DNA of 41,733 bases from an uncultured Gammaproteobacteria bacterium (GTDB lineage Bacteria > Pseudomonadota > Gammaproteobacteria > Pseudomonadales > Azotimanducaceae). Under the pieces are notes generated by a model that did no database searches, was not told the DNA's origin, and worked only from the letters and a program-made list of their open reading frames with translations. Where the stretch lies: positions 1-41,733 of the forward strand of contig CAJWYI010000007.1 in NCBI GenBank assembly GCA_913049815.1. The letters are read 5' to 3'. Made by a program: the position numbers and the translations under genes. This document shows, piece after piece, positions 20,148 through 29,174 of this stretch (position 1 is the first letter of the stretch; every line of letters starts with the position of its first letter).

Positions 20148-21570
20148 GAGTTGTCGAAGTTCCCTGCACCAGTTGCAGGACCTTTACATCTCCACCGTAG
20201 TTAAGAACGATGTCGGCGCCCACAACCTCGTGAGCCTGATAGTCACCGCCTTTGACGAGGACGTCTGGCTTGAGTTCAGCCAGAAGTGCTTCTGGCGTGT
20301 CTTCTGAGAACGACGTCACCCAGTCGACAGCTTCTAGGCCAGCCAACATCGTCATCCGTCGATCGACAGGATTGATTGGTCGTCCGAACCCCTTTAGACG
20401 AGTAACGCCATCATCATCATTGATCGCTACAATCAGCCGGTCACCGTGCTGCCTCGCTTCCTCAAGGTAAGAAACGTGGCCAGCATGGAGAATGTCAAAA
20501 CAACCATTCGTAAAGACGATTCTTTCTCCCTGTCGTCGCGCATCAGCCACGACATCCTTCAACTGATGCGCCGACATCATGCCTTTTCCGACACTCAGTG
20601 CGTTCGCCATCTCAAGACGTAGTTCCGCTTCGCTTACGCTAGTCGTTCCCGACTGAGTCACAACGATGCCTGCAGCATAAGTGGCCCAATCAATCGCCTC
20701 GAGCATCGTAGCACCAACACTCATCGCCGACGCCATGATTGCGATAACCGTGTCACCCGCTCCCGTGACGTCGTAGACCTCCCGTTTGCGTGCGGGCAGG
20801 TGGTGGCTTTCACCATCACAATAGAGCGTCATCCCATCACTATGACGCGTCACCAACAACGCCCCGAGCTCGAGTTGTTCAATCAATGAGAGCGCTTTAT
20901 TCCGCATATCTGATTCATCGCGGCATTCTCCGACGGCCGCCTCAAACTCTTTCAAGTTCGGCTTGAGCATTGTGACGCCTCTATAGCATTCAAAATTCTT
21001 GTACTTCGGATCCACCAGGACAAGTTTTCTATCGTCCAGGACCGCGCGAATTAACATCCGGGGATCAGACAGCGTGCCTTTATCATAGTCTGAGAGAACA
21101 ACAGCGTTATACCCGGCAGCAGCCGCGTGATATTTGGCGACGAGCTCAGCTTCAGTCGGGGGGAACGTTTCCTCATCATCTGCACGAATCAGTTGTTGTT
21201 GCCGACTCATGATCCGCAGTTTCGTGATGGTGGGGTAATCATGAAGACGAACCAGAGACGGGTTGATCCCTGCGGTTTTGCATTTAGCCTCCAAAATCGA
21301 CGCATTTTCGTCATCACCACATAGGCCAATAAGAGCTGACCGTCCACCCAGCGTGGCGACATTCAATGCCACGTTGGCTGCACCACCCAAGCGAGCCTCC
21401 CTTTCTTCAATCGTGACAATGGGTACTGGCGCCTCTGCGGAAATACGGCTCGCATCGCCAATCCAGTACTGATCGAGAATGACATCACCGATGGTCAAGA
21501 CGCTCGCCCCGTCAAACGAAGGCAAAACTGTTAAAAAATTAGGTGGGTTCATGCGTTTCTCGTACGGCAA
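20119..21570 (-). CDS. hldE: Bifunctional D-glycero-beta-D-manno-heptose-7-phosphate kinase / heptose-1-phosphate adenylyltransferase
   Basis: VLTIGDVILDQYWIGDASRISAEAPVPIV, REVYDVTGAGDTVIA, FTNGCFDILHAGHVSYLEEARQHGDRLIVAINDDDGVTRLKG. Confidence 0.97.
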   Translation of the reverse strand: MPYEKRMNPPNFLTVLPSFDGASVLTIGDVILDQYWIGDASRISAEAPVPIVTIEEREARLGGAANVALNVATLGGRSALIGLCGDDENASILEAKCKTAGINPSLVRLHDYPTITKLRIMSRQQQLIRADDEETFPPTEAELVAKYHAAAAGYNAVVLSDYDKGTLSDPRMLIRAVLDDRKLVLVDPKYKNFECYRGVTMLKPNLKEFEAAVGECRDESDMRNKALSLIEQLELGALLVTRHSDGMTLYCDGESHHLPARKREVYDVTGAGDTVIAIMASAMSVGATMLEAIDWATYAAGIVVTQSGTTSVSEAELRLEMANALSVGKGMMSAHQLKDVVADARRQGERIVFTNGCFDILHAGHVSYLEEARQHGDRLIVAINDDDGVTRLKGFGRPINPVDRRMTMLAGLEAVDWVTSFSEDTPEALLAELKPDVLVKGGDYQAHEVVGADIVLNYGGDVKVLQLVQGTSTTLIAEKIRSL

Positions 21571-21580
21571 ACCTGTGCGG

Positions 21581-22648
21581 CTATCCTATGATGACTGAGT
21601 TCATTACTTCAGACATTCTGCGGGCGAAAACATCCGGGGTAAAGTTCCGCAGTCTTTCGTCGGCAGATTGGGGTATCACATGCTTGAGCTTCATAATCTC
21701 AGCCGCCAGAGAATTTGCGTTGCCACTCTCAAACAGAAGATCGGCGATCCCCAGTTCAGAGGGTCCTCCTGCATTGCTGCAAAGGACAGGCAGTTCTGCT
21801 GCACTACCCTCCAGTAACACCATACCAAAAGCCTCTTCGTGCCCGGAGGCCAGGACCAGACCATCAAAAGCCTTTAGATATCGGGATGCGGACGGCTTAT
21901 GACCGTGAAATACGACGCGTTCGGACAAACCTAGCTGCTCAACCTGCGCCTCAAGTGACGACCGAAGTGGTCCGTCACCAATAATCGACAAATGGATATC
22001 GTCCGGGACTTGATGCAGCGCGTCGAGCAACAACCTATGGTTTTTTTTGTTCACCAGACGACCGATAGAGACAAGCGCGAGACCCGACACCGAGAGCTCT
22101 AGTGCTGTACGCGCTTCTTTGCGATGAAGTAGGGCATCCACAAGATCTTCACGGACGGCATGATGCATTGTGAACAATCTTTCCGGCAATGCACCGCAGA
22201 ATCGTTCAATATCTCGTGCAACAGAGTTAGACACGGCGACCAGCCGCAGATGACGACACCATAACCGGACAAACAATGACCGCGTTGGCCGTTGGAACAC
22301 CTTGTGTTCGTGTACAACGCCGAGTAATGCACGCGGTCGATAGAGATAGCTGAGCACACCCGCCAGATAGATACATTTGTAGCGATGCGCAATAACAACA
22401 TCGAATTTGCCTTCATGCATGACCGCTGCCAATCGAGTCAGCGCCGTCCACTTGATACCCCGCAGGGAAGAAGAATCAAGCTCGAAAAACAGGACCTTAT
22501 CACCGCCTGTCTCATGAGCCACTGTCTGATCATTGGCGCCACAGAGATATACTGTGGTTATTCGATCTCTAGGTAACGCTCCCGCATATTGCCGGCAGAT
22601 ATCGACAAATGGGCCTTTGGCGTCATGGCAAATCTGTAGGACATTCAT
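21581..22648 (-). CDS. GT4-type glycosyltransferase (WaaG/WapH-like LPS core)
   Basis: LALVSIGRLVNKKNHRLLLDALHQVPDDIHLSIIGDGPLRSSLEAQVEQLGLSERVVFHGHKPSASRYLKAFDGLVLASGHEEAFGMVLLEGSAAELPVL; LPS locus context. Confidence 0.87.
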   Translation of the reverse strand: MNVLQICHDAKGPFVDICRQYAGALPRDRITTVYLCGANDQTVAHETGGDKVLFFELDSSSLRGIKWTALTRLAAVMHEGKFDVVIAHRYKCIYLAGVLSYLYRPRALLGVVHEHKVFQRPTRSLFVRLWCRHLRLVAVSNSVARDIERFCGALPERLFTMHHAVREDLVDALLHRKEARTALELSVSGLALVSIGRLVNKKNHRLLLDALHQVPDDIHLSIIGDGPLRSSLEAQVEQLGLSERVVFHGHKPSASRYLKAFDGLVLASGHEEAFGMVLLEGSAAELPVLCSNAGGPSELGIADLLFESGNANSLAAEIMKLKHVIPQSADERLRNFTPDVFARRMSEVMNSVIIG

Positions 22649-22690
22649 GGTAGGTGCATCACATTGCCGTTGGACCGACGGCCAACCCGA

Positions 22691-24136
22691 TCATGCATCC
22701 AGATCAGCCAATAATCCACGAAACTGGTTCGCGAGCTCAGGTCGATCCCGCCAGTTTTTCATGAAACGTTTGAGGTCGCGTCTGAACGCACGCCTGAAAC
22801 TGATGACATCATGATGTTCCTTCATGGCATCGAGGTCCAAGAGCACCGGACCTCGTTCCGACATCATGAAGTTCGTCGCCTTCATGTCACCATGACTGAT
22901 CCGGCTGTCTGACAAATCCTGGAGAAGCGATGAGATCGCAGCCATCTGATCATTAGGTTCTCGGCTGGTTTTGATCGTTGCCAGTGCATCGGTACCCGCA
23001 ACGTACTCTGAAACAAAATAGGCCCGCCCTCGGAAGGGGCCCACCTTTTCCTCGATCATCGCAACGGGCTTGACCGACGGAATTCCCAGAAACTCCATAC
23101 GCCACGCATTCACCCACGATCGCCGTGCTCGACTCAGGCCAATCGCACGTTTCAACCGGTGTAGTGCTCCTTTTAGGTTATAGCGCTTCACGACGAGATC
23201 ATGCCTGCCGACCTGAACCCTGACTATCGTCGCAGAACCGCCACGCTTCAGATTCTGACCACGATCCATCCAGTAATCCGGTCTGGACAACAGCTTTCTC
23301 ATATCTTGGGTGAGCAGCCTGCGGTCACAAACGACAAATCTATTGAAGGTCGACTCGCAAGCGAATTGCGTACAGTCCCGCAACGTTTTCCTCAAGTAAC
23401 CACGCTTTCTAGCTTCTCGCTGTTTGGACAGTGCATTATCCAAACGAGCGAGTTCGGACTCCCGCTCCTGCCAGGCTCTCTCGCGCTGGTAATCACGAAA
23501 CACCAGCGGAATCAGTGGATCGTAACGCGGAAAAAATTGTGTGAAAAATTCAGCAAGATTAGCAATGCTGTCCGAGCTGGACAGTGGCCCGCTACCCTGC
23601 CTCTCGACATGTCCACCATCAATCATGTAGAGCCGCTTTCCCACGCGCAGAAAGTTCCCCAGATGAATATCTCGCTGAATGACGCCTTTGCTGTGCATTT
23701 GCGCCAACATACTCATCGCTTCATGCAGGATGTCCAGGTGATCCGAACGAGACAAGGTGGCCTGCCAGTCAGATTGAAGACTCACGGCATCTTCCAGAAA
23801 CTCAAATGCCAGCAAATTACCTGCACTGATATCCGTTTCTCCCTGCCAGAGCAGACGCGGGGTTGGGATTGATGATTCCTGAATCAATGTGCTTCCGCGC
23901 ACCTCACGACGAGCGTACCGTTTAGCTGAGCGCCCCAGATACAGCTTGATCAACAACGGGTGTCCGTCTCCGTCTCCCCTCGTTGCGCGTGCAACCAGCC
24001 GTTTACCCGGGAGGATGCGTAGTATCTCTTCTACAGTGATTCGGCACTGGTCTGATCCGAAACGCCCCTCAAATGCGAACGGAACCTGCAGTGACCGACC
24101 TGCCAAGCAGATATCTTGTGTCGTTAACTCGATCAT
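22691..24136 (-). CDS. Tandem LPS-kinase-family protein (two protein-kinase-like/InaA-type domains in one chain)
   Basis: Domain 1 VIQRDIHLGNFLRVGKRLYMIDGGH; domain 2 RISHGDMKATNFMMSERGPVLLDLDAM; each retains D...N and downstream D motifs. Confidence 0.85.
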   Translation of the reverse strand: MIELTTQDICLAGRSLQVPFAFEGRFGSDQCRITVEEILRILPGKRLVARATRGDGDGHPLLIKLYLGRSAKRYARREVRGSTLIQESSIPTPRLLWQGETDISAGNLLAFEFLEDAVSLQSDWQATLSRSDHLDILHEAMSMLAQMHSKGVIQRDIHLGNFLRVGKRLYMIDGGHVERQGSGPLSSSDSIANLAEFFTQFFPRYDPLIPLVFRDYQRERAWQERESELARLDNALSKQREARKRGYLRKTLRDCTQFACESTFNRFVVCDRRLLTQDMRKLLSRPDYWMDRGQNLKRGGSATIVRVQVGRHDLVVKRYNLKGALHRLKRAIGLSRARRSWVNAWRMEFLGIPSVKPVAMIEEKVGPFRGRAYFVSEYVAGTDALATIKTSREPNDQMAAISSLLQDLSDSRISHGDMKATNFMMSERGPVLLDLDAMKEHHDVISFRRAFRRDLKRFMKNWRDRPELANQFRGLLADLDA

Positions 24137-24261
24137 GGTGCTTCAGTCCGCCAATGGGCGCGATCGTCGCTGATCAGAATACCATGCACAGTAATCGCCC
24201 CAAAATCCATTGTGTACAGAGCCTAAAACGCCGTGACCCTGAAGAAGCCATAAAACCACGA

Positions 24262-25013
24262 TCACCGACGACCGCGTAAAAAGCGTAAAATGGCCCGGAG
24301 CAGCCGTTTGTCGTCACCTATGTACGTGCTGTGCTTTCTGTAGTGCAAGAAGAAACGGGGCCGACGGCTGCAATTAACATAGAAGCGGGCAACCCAATCC
24401 ATGCTGGCAAGATCCTTAATGACACCACTTCGATAAAGCGGTGCTGATTTCCTGAATATTCGCCCCAGAGGACAATTAACGATGCGTACATCCGGATCGA
24501 CTTTGGTGGCAAGAATGTTCCGCTACTCCAATCAAAGTGAGAGACCCCGCATCATGTAAGGAGCTTGTGCTATTCGCCAGCTCCCACATGACCTGAGCAC
24601 ACCATCTCCGGTCGTTGAACACATGCGATGACTATTGGGCCAGCGTCCATAAGTCAACACTGTCTGTGACTTCCTCTGTGACGATGCCGCCCCGTCTATA
24701 TTGTGTTTCAACAAATGCAACGAGTCTCGCGGTTGGTACGTTCAGCACCTCGAAGTAGCGTTGATTCTGCCATTCGTCGGCAAACCTAGAACGACCAAAG
24801 AAGCGGCGACAGTCTTATCCAGCAAGATGGTAAACTTCGAGTATTAGACCTTTCCGTCAAAGATGACGCGCTTCAGGTACGACATCCTCGTCGCGTTAAC
24901 AGCTTAGCCCTGCAAGTTTGCGATTCATTCAAATGAACTGAAGACACTGGATTCACTCGTAGTCACATCCGACGCCAGCCAATATTCTCCCCATTTCCCG
25001 CGATGCTCATCAT
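24262..25013 (-). pseudogene. Decayed LPS core kinase (WapP/InaA family-like) with several frameshifts and stops
   Basis: Manual three-frame translation of the minus strand gives collinear kinase fragments: 24632-24808 RRFFGRSRFADEWQNQRYFEVLNVPTARLVAFVETQYRRGGIVTEEVTDSVDLWTLAQ*; 24545-24592 VMWELANSTSSLHDAG; then SHFDWS in another frame; 24262-24522 RNILATKVDPDVRIVNCPLGRIFRKSAPLYRSGVIKDLASMDWVARFYVNCSRRPRFFLHYRKHSTYIGDDKRLLRAILRFLRGRR*. The 5' boundary is approximate. Confidence 0.82.
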
Positions 25014-25810
25014 CCCGTTAACCAGTCTGGCAAAGGAGCACCTTCACGGTGTCCCAGCCACTGTGCACGTTTGAGCACATCTCGCCAAAAAAGCTGGTCC
25101 ATTTTCAAGGCGTCTTTCAATGGTTTGCCGGAGTACCGTCGAATGAAGCAAAGAAGGTCCATCCGCGTATAACCAGCGCCGAATGACGAAAACAACAGTG
25201 AACCCAAATCCTTTACAAGCCAACGATACGGCACGTGATCTCTGCATTGCGCACGATGAAAATCGATGAGGTACAACGCCGCGTTAACGTCGCCATGATC
25301 AAGATGAAAGTGACAGATGTAGAGATCTCGATGGTTCACACCCAACGCGTGCATCGAACGAATGTAACTTGCCAGTCGAATGACCAACCGTCGACGGTCA
25401 CGCGGTGTGATCGGATCTTTCGCGAGGTCCTCCAGCGTCACTGTTTTGGTCAGCGCTTCCATCACGATGACAGAATGTTGTCTCGCAGGGTCCCAGCCAT
25501 CAACCTCGAGTGCAACTGGCGAAGGTACCAGCAACCCCGCATCCTGCATACGTCGCAGCGCATGCCATTCATTCCCAGCTCCTAGGACAGGCGCACGAAA
25601 TCTAATCCAGTTCTTGATCATCTCAAGCCATCCAACACCCGAATGCACCTTAGCGAAATAGTCGGCGTCTTCGTGCGTGAACTTGAAGGTTCTTCGCGCA
25701 GCGAGTTCCCGGTGCACCTCGCCTTCAACAGACTGGAGCTGCATAAACAGCGATCCCGGCGGAAAAGCATCGATGAATCGATGGTCGTCAGTCTGATAGT
25801 AGGTAATCAC
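25010..25810 (-). CDS. waaP: LPS core heptose(I) kinase
   Basis: VHSGVGWLEMIKNWIRFRAPVLGAGNEWHAL, GVNHRDLYICHFHLD, LYLIDFHRAQCR, RWLVKDLGSLLFSSF; downstream of waaC. Confidence 0.95.
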   Translation of the reverse strand: MITYYQTDDHRFIDAFPPGSLFMQLQSVEGEVHRELAARRTFKFTHEDADYFAKVHSGVGWLEMIKNWIRFRAPVLGAGNEWHALRRMQDAGLLVPSPVALEVDGWDPARQHSVIVMEALTKTVTLEDLAKDPITPRDRRRLVIRLASYIRSMHALGVNHRDLYICHFHLDHGDVNAALYLIDFHRAQCRDHVPYRWLVKDLGSLLFSSFGAGYTRMDLLCFIRRYSGKPLKDALKMDQLFWRDVLKRAQWLGHREGAPLPDWLTG

Positions 25811-25816
25811 CGTACG

Positions 25817-26848
25817 CTACCTTGACAGGACCCCAACCAATGTCGACGCAACTCGCTCAGGTGTAATCTGCTCGTAACAGGGCGGAAAGATAGCGTTTCG
25901 ATTAGGCAAAGGTAAAAACTGACAGTCTTTCCTAAGACAAGGAGCACAAGGCAAGTGCCGGGTTGCGAGAGTAGTCACTTGCCTTCCATACATCCCCGTC
26001 AACGTCGAGTTGGTAGCACCATAGATACCGATAACCGGCTTCTCCATCGCAACAGCTAGGTGCCCCAGACCACTGTCCACGGATACAACGCCGTGACACA
26101 ACGCCATTTCGCGCATCACGTCCGTGAGCGGCATCTGCGGCAATAACCGAGCGTTTGGCAGATCACGCACCACGAACTCTGCCCTCTCTTTTTCCTTTGC
26201 ACTTCCAGAGGTCAAGACAACTTCAATATCCGATTCACCCAAAGAACGAGCCAACTCCCGCCAACAATCTCGTGGCCAGTGTTTGGATTCCCAGGTAGTG
26301 CCATGTAGTAGCATTACCCGAGTCGGCCAAGTTGGCTCGAGCGGAACACGCTGATCAAGTCCATAATTCGGTTCTCCAATTGGTACCTCATATCCGAGTG
26401 TGCGGGCAAACAGCTGGCGAACACGCGTTACCGCATGTTGAGAACGAGGCACACTGACAGTTTCGTGATAGAAACGACGACTCAATGGTTCTCGCGCTGA
26501 TTGACCATCAAGCCCCGCGACCGTTCCTCTAGCAAGTCCTGCAACAACGGCACTCTTCAGCAAACCCTGAGCGTCGATGATCAGGTCATATCGAACATCT
26601 CTCAGCCGCCTCACAAACCGGGATGCATCCCGAAGCCCTCCGGACCGTGGCAGCTGCCGAGTCCAGCGTCGCAAGCCGATCGGGATGACTTGGTCAACGG
26701 CCGGATGTTGATCAGGAATGGCGGTAAAGGCCTCCTCAACAACCCAGTCAAAACGGATGTCGTCTCGAAGGCTCACGGCGTCTGAAATCGCAGGGAGCGT
26801 GTGGATGACATCACCGAGCGATGACATCTTGACCACCAGAACTCTCAA
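25817..26848 (-). CDS. waaC: ADP-heptose:LPS heptosyltransferase I
   Basis: MRVLVVKMSSLGDVIHTLPAISDA, DLIIDAQGLLKSAVVAGLARG, VSVDSGLGHLAVAMEKPVIGIYGATN; GT9 family. Confidence 0.95.
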   Translation of the reverse strand: MRVLVVKMSSLGDVIHTLPAISDAVSLRDDIRFDWVVEEAFTAIPDQHPAVDQVIPIGLRRWTRQLPRSGGLRDASRFVRRLRDVRYDLIIDAQGLLKSAVVAGLARGTVAGLDGQSAREPLSRRFYHETVSVPRSQHAVTRVRQLFARTLGYEVPIGEPNYGLDQRVPLEPTWPTRVMLLHGTTWESKHWPRDCWRELARSLGESDIEVVLTSGSAKEKERAEFVVRDLPNARLLPQMPLTDVMREMALCHGVVSVDSGLGHLAVAMEKPVIGIYGATNSTLTGMYGRQVTTLATRHLPCAPCLRKDCQFLPLPNRNAIFPPCYEQITPERVASTLVGVLSR

Positions 26849-27915
26849 CGCTGACCGACCTGAAGACGACGATCTACCTCAGGCCAAACCTGTTCAGGTT
26901 TGAGACCACGCAGGCACTCCATGTGCTCAAGTGGACACGTTCGTTTGAAGCAAGGTCGACACGGCATCTCTTTCGCAATGACGGTCGCGTTGGCGTCGAG
27001 AGGAGGAGTGAAGCTCGGTGTCGTAGACCCGTAAACGGCAACCAGAGGTGTCCCAACGGCGGCGGCAATATGCATGAGGCCCGAGTCGTTGCAGACCGCG
27101 CTGGAACAAAATGCAAGTATATCGACAACGTCCAACAACGTTGTCTCACCTGTCAGATTGATCACGCGAGGATCAGCGCCGCACTTCTCGACGACCGTTT
27201 CTGCAATTTTGACATCACCGGGTCCGCCAAGAATCAAAACGCTATTGCCTGCCAAGACGGCTCGCTTCGCAATATTTGCAAAATGGTCCGCCGGCCAACG
27301 TTTAGCTTCACCAAACTCAGCGCCAGGACACAACGCAAGCAAGGATTTGTCTGTCGGGATGGAAAAACGTACTGCCAACTCAGCCTGATGGTCAGCATCC
27401 GTCATTAATTGGGGCAGATAATCATCAACCGCGCACACAGGATCTGCCGTCGGAGGGTCTGCAAGAACCAGAAATCGGTCAATCATCCGTGGTAGCAGTT
27501 TCTCATTTAGAAAACGAACATCATTCAACAAAAAGTATCGATATTCGCCAAGGAAGCCAGTCCGGCGAGGAATTCCGGCAAAAGCCGGCAATAGCGCAGA
27601 TTTGAGAGACCCAGGCAACACGATAGCATCCTGGTATCCATTTTCAGACAGACGCCTTCCAAGTCCATAACGATACGACAAACGCAGTTCACCATGCGCT
27701 GCGTCCATCATTACACCCCTAGAGACTTCAGCCATTCGGCTCACAAGAGGCAAGGTCGCCCTTGGTAACAATACGTCGATCGGTCTATCAGGGAAACGAT
27801 GCCGCAATCGCTTGTAGAGGACCTGAGACATCACCATATCGCCAACCCAAGCGGGTCCGACGACAAGAATACCCGCGGCTTCGTCGTCTTGATTGGTCTC
27901 CGGTGAAAACATCAC
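26845..27915 (-). CDS. waaF: ADP-heptose:LPS heptosyltransferase II
   Basis: ILVVGPAWVGDMVMSQVLYKRL, CPGAEFGEAKRWPADHFANIA, VCNDSGLMHIAAAVGTPLVAVYGSTTPSFTPPL; overlaps waaC by 4 nt. Confidence 0.96.
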   Translation of the reverse strand: MMFSPETNQDDEAAGILVVGPAWVGDMVMSQVLYKRLRHRFPDRPIDVLLPRATLPLVSRMAEVSRGVMMDAAHGELRLSYRYGLGRRLSENGYQDAIVLPGSLKSALLPAFAGIPRRTGFLGEYRYFLLNDVRFLNEKLLPRMIDRFLVLADPPTADPVCAVDDYLPQLMTDADHQAELAVRFSIPTDKSLLALCPGAEFGEAKRWPADHFANIAKRAVLAGNSVLILGGPGDVKIAETVVEKCGADPRVINLTGETTLLDVVDILAFCSSAVCNDSGLMHIAAAVGTPLVAVYGSTTPSFTPPLDANATVIAKEMPCRPCFKRTCPLEHMECLRGLKPEQVWPEVDRRLQVGQR

Positions 27916-27925
27916 CCAAGTATGA

Positions 27926-28855
27926 TCAGTCGACCTGCGTATTCCAATCAGGGTAGGTCGTTCGCTTACCCATCACCTGGTCGAAATAGGTTGTTTGTAG
28001 TTGTTCGGTCACTGGCCCTCGTCCGCCAGAGCCAATCGTACGCCTGTCCACTTCAGAAATCGGCAATACCTCAGCGGCAGTGCCAGTGAAAAAGGCCTCG
28101 TCGGCAACATATACCTCGTCTCTCGTTATACGCCGTTCTGTGATCTTATAACCAAGATCACGCGCTAACGTGATCACTGAGTCGCGAGTGATACCTTCGA
28201 GGCAGGAGGTCAGCTCAGGGGTCACGAGCTCTCCATTTTCCACCAAGAAGATGTTTTCTCCTGAGCCTTCAGCAACATAGCCCTCGTTATCGAGCAGCAT
28301 CGCCTCATCGGCCCCAGCTTCCTGTGCCTCTCGAAGCGCCAGGATCGAATTGATGTAGTTCCCATTTGCCTTGGCCTTGCACATCGTAATGTTGACGTGG
28401 TGGCGGGTATAGGAAGACGTCTTGACCTTGATACCTTGAATGCGAGCCTCTGGCGTCAGGTAGTTGGGCCATTCCCAGGCGGCAATCATGCAATGAGGCT
28501 TCAGGTTCTCTGCCCGCAATCCCATTTCCTCCGAACCGTAGAAACACATCGGGCGAATGTAGGCTTCCCTCAGACCATTTTCGCGCACGACTGTCCGTTG
28601 GGCTTCGTTCAGCGCCTCTTTCTCAAACGGCATCGGAAATCCGAGGATATGCGCAGAGCGAAACAAACGATCGGTATGCTCATACAACCGAAAAATCAGC
28701 GGCCCCCGAACTGTTGCGTACGCACGCACACCTTCGAATACGCCAAGACCATAGTGGAACGTGTGGGTCAGTACGTGGACGCGCGCGTCACGCCATGGCA
28801 CCAGTTCACCATCAAGCCAGATGACACCATCCTTATCAGCCAGTGACATATCCAA
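27926..28855 (-). CDS. ilvE: Branched-chain amino acid aminotransferase (PLP fold IV)
   Basis: VIWLDGELVPWRDARVHVLTHTFHYGLGVFEGVRAY, KANGNYINSILALREAQEAGADEAMLLDNEGYVAEGSGENIF. Confidence 0.96.
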   Translation of the reverse strand: MDMSLADKDGVIWLDGELVPWRDARVHVLTHTFHYGLGVFEGVRAYATVRGPLIFRLYEHTDRLFRSAHILGFPMPFEKEALNEAQRTVVRENGLREAYIRPMCFYGSEEMGLRAENLKPHCMIAAWEWPNYLTPEARIQGIKVKTSSYTRHHVNITMCKAKANGNYINSILALREAQEAGADEAMLLDNEGYVAEGSGENIFLVENGELVTPELTSCLEGITRDSVITLARDLGYKITERRITRDEVYVADEAFFTGTAAEVLPISEVDRRTIGSGGRGPVTEQLQTTYFDQVMGKRTTYPDWNTQVD

Positions 28856-29174
28856 ACACCGAAATCTACGAAACCGCCTATTCTACATCGTTGTCGCACG
28901 ACCGCGAGGATGTTTGAACTATTGCCCCGTGATGGGCGCAACCCTGGCAGCCTCGTCTATCGTCGTTTAACCCTAGGCAATCTTCAATGCTCGTGACAAT
29001 CGAAGCGTTTTCATCCCTTCCTACATAGCCTTCAGACACAATTTCTCAATCTCAGCGTGGGGGGATCAATAAACCAGGCTCACCAACCCAATGAGTATGT
29101 TGAACCCAAGCAGGTGCCACGGGCAATTGATATCATTCGCACACTTGTCCAGTTTCACTGCCTGTAGAGCGCAC

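Noticed and set aside
23201-23872. 223-aa + strand ORF
   Set aside because: Antisense to the tandem-kinase gene, whose motifs are clear; low-complexity composition typical of shadow ORFs.
24318-24720. Two short minus-strand ORFs (64 and 62 aa) in the track
   Set aside because: They are out-of-frame pieces of the kinase relic; the family-like residues lie mostly in other frames, so they are not independent genes.
26923-27408. 161-aa + strand ORF
   Set aside because: Antisense shadow of waaF.
28397-28846. 149-aa + strand ORF
   Set aside because: Antisense shadow of ilvE.
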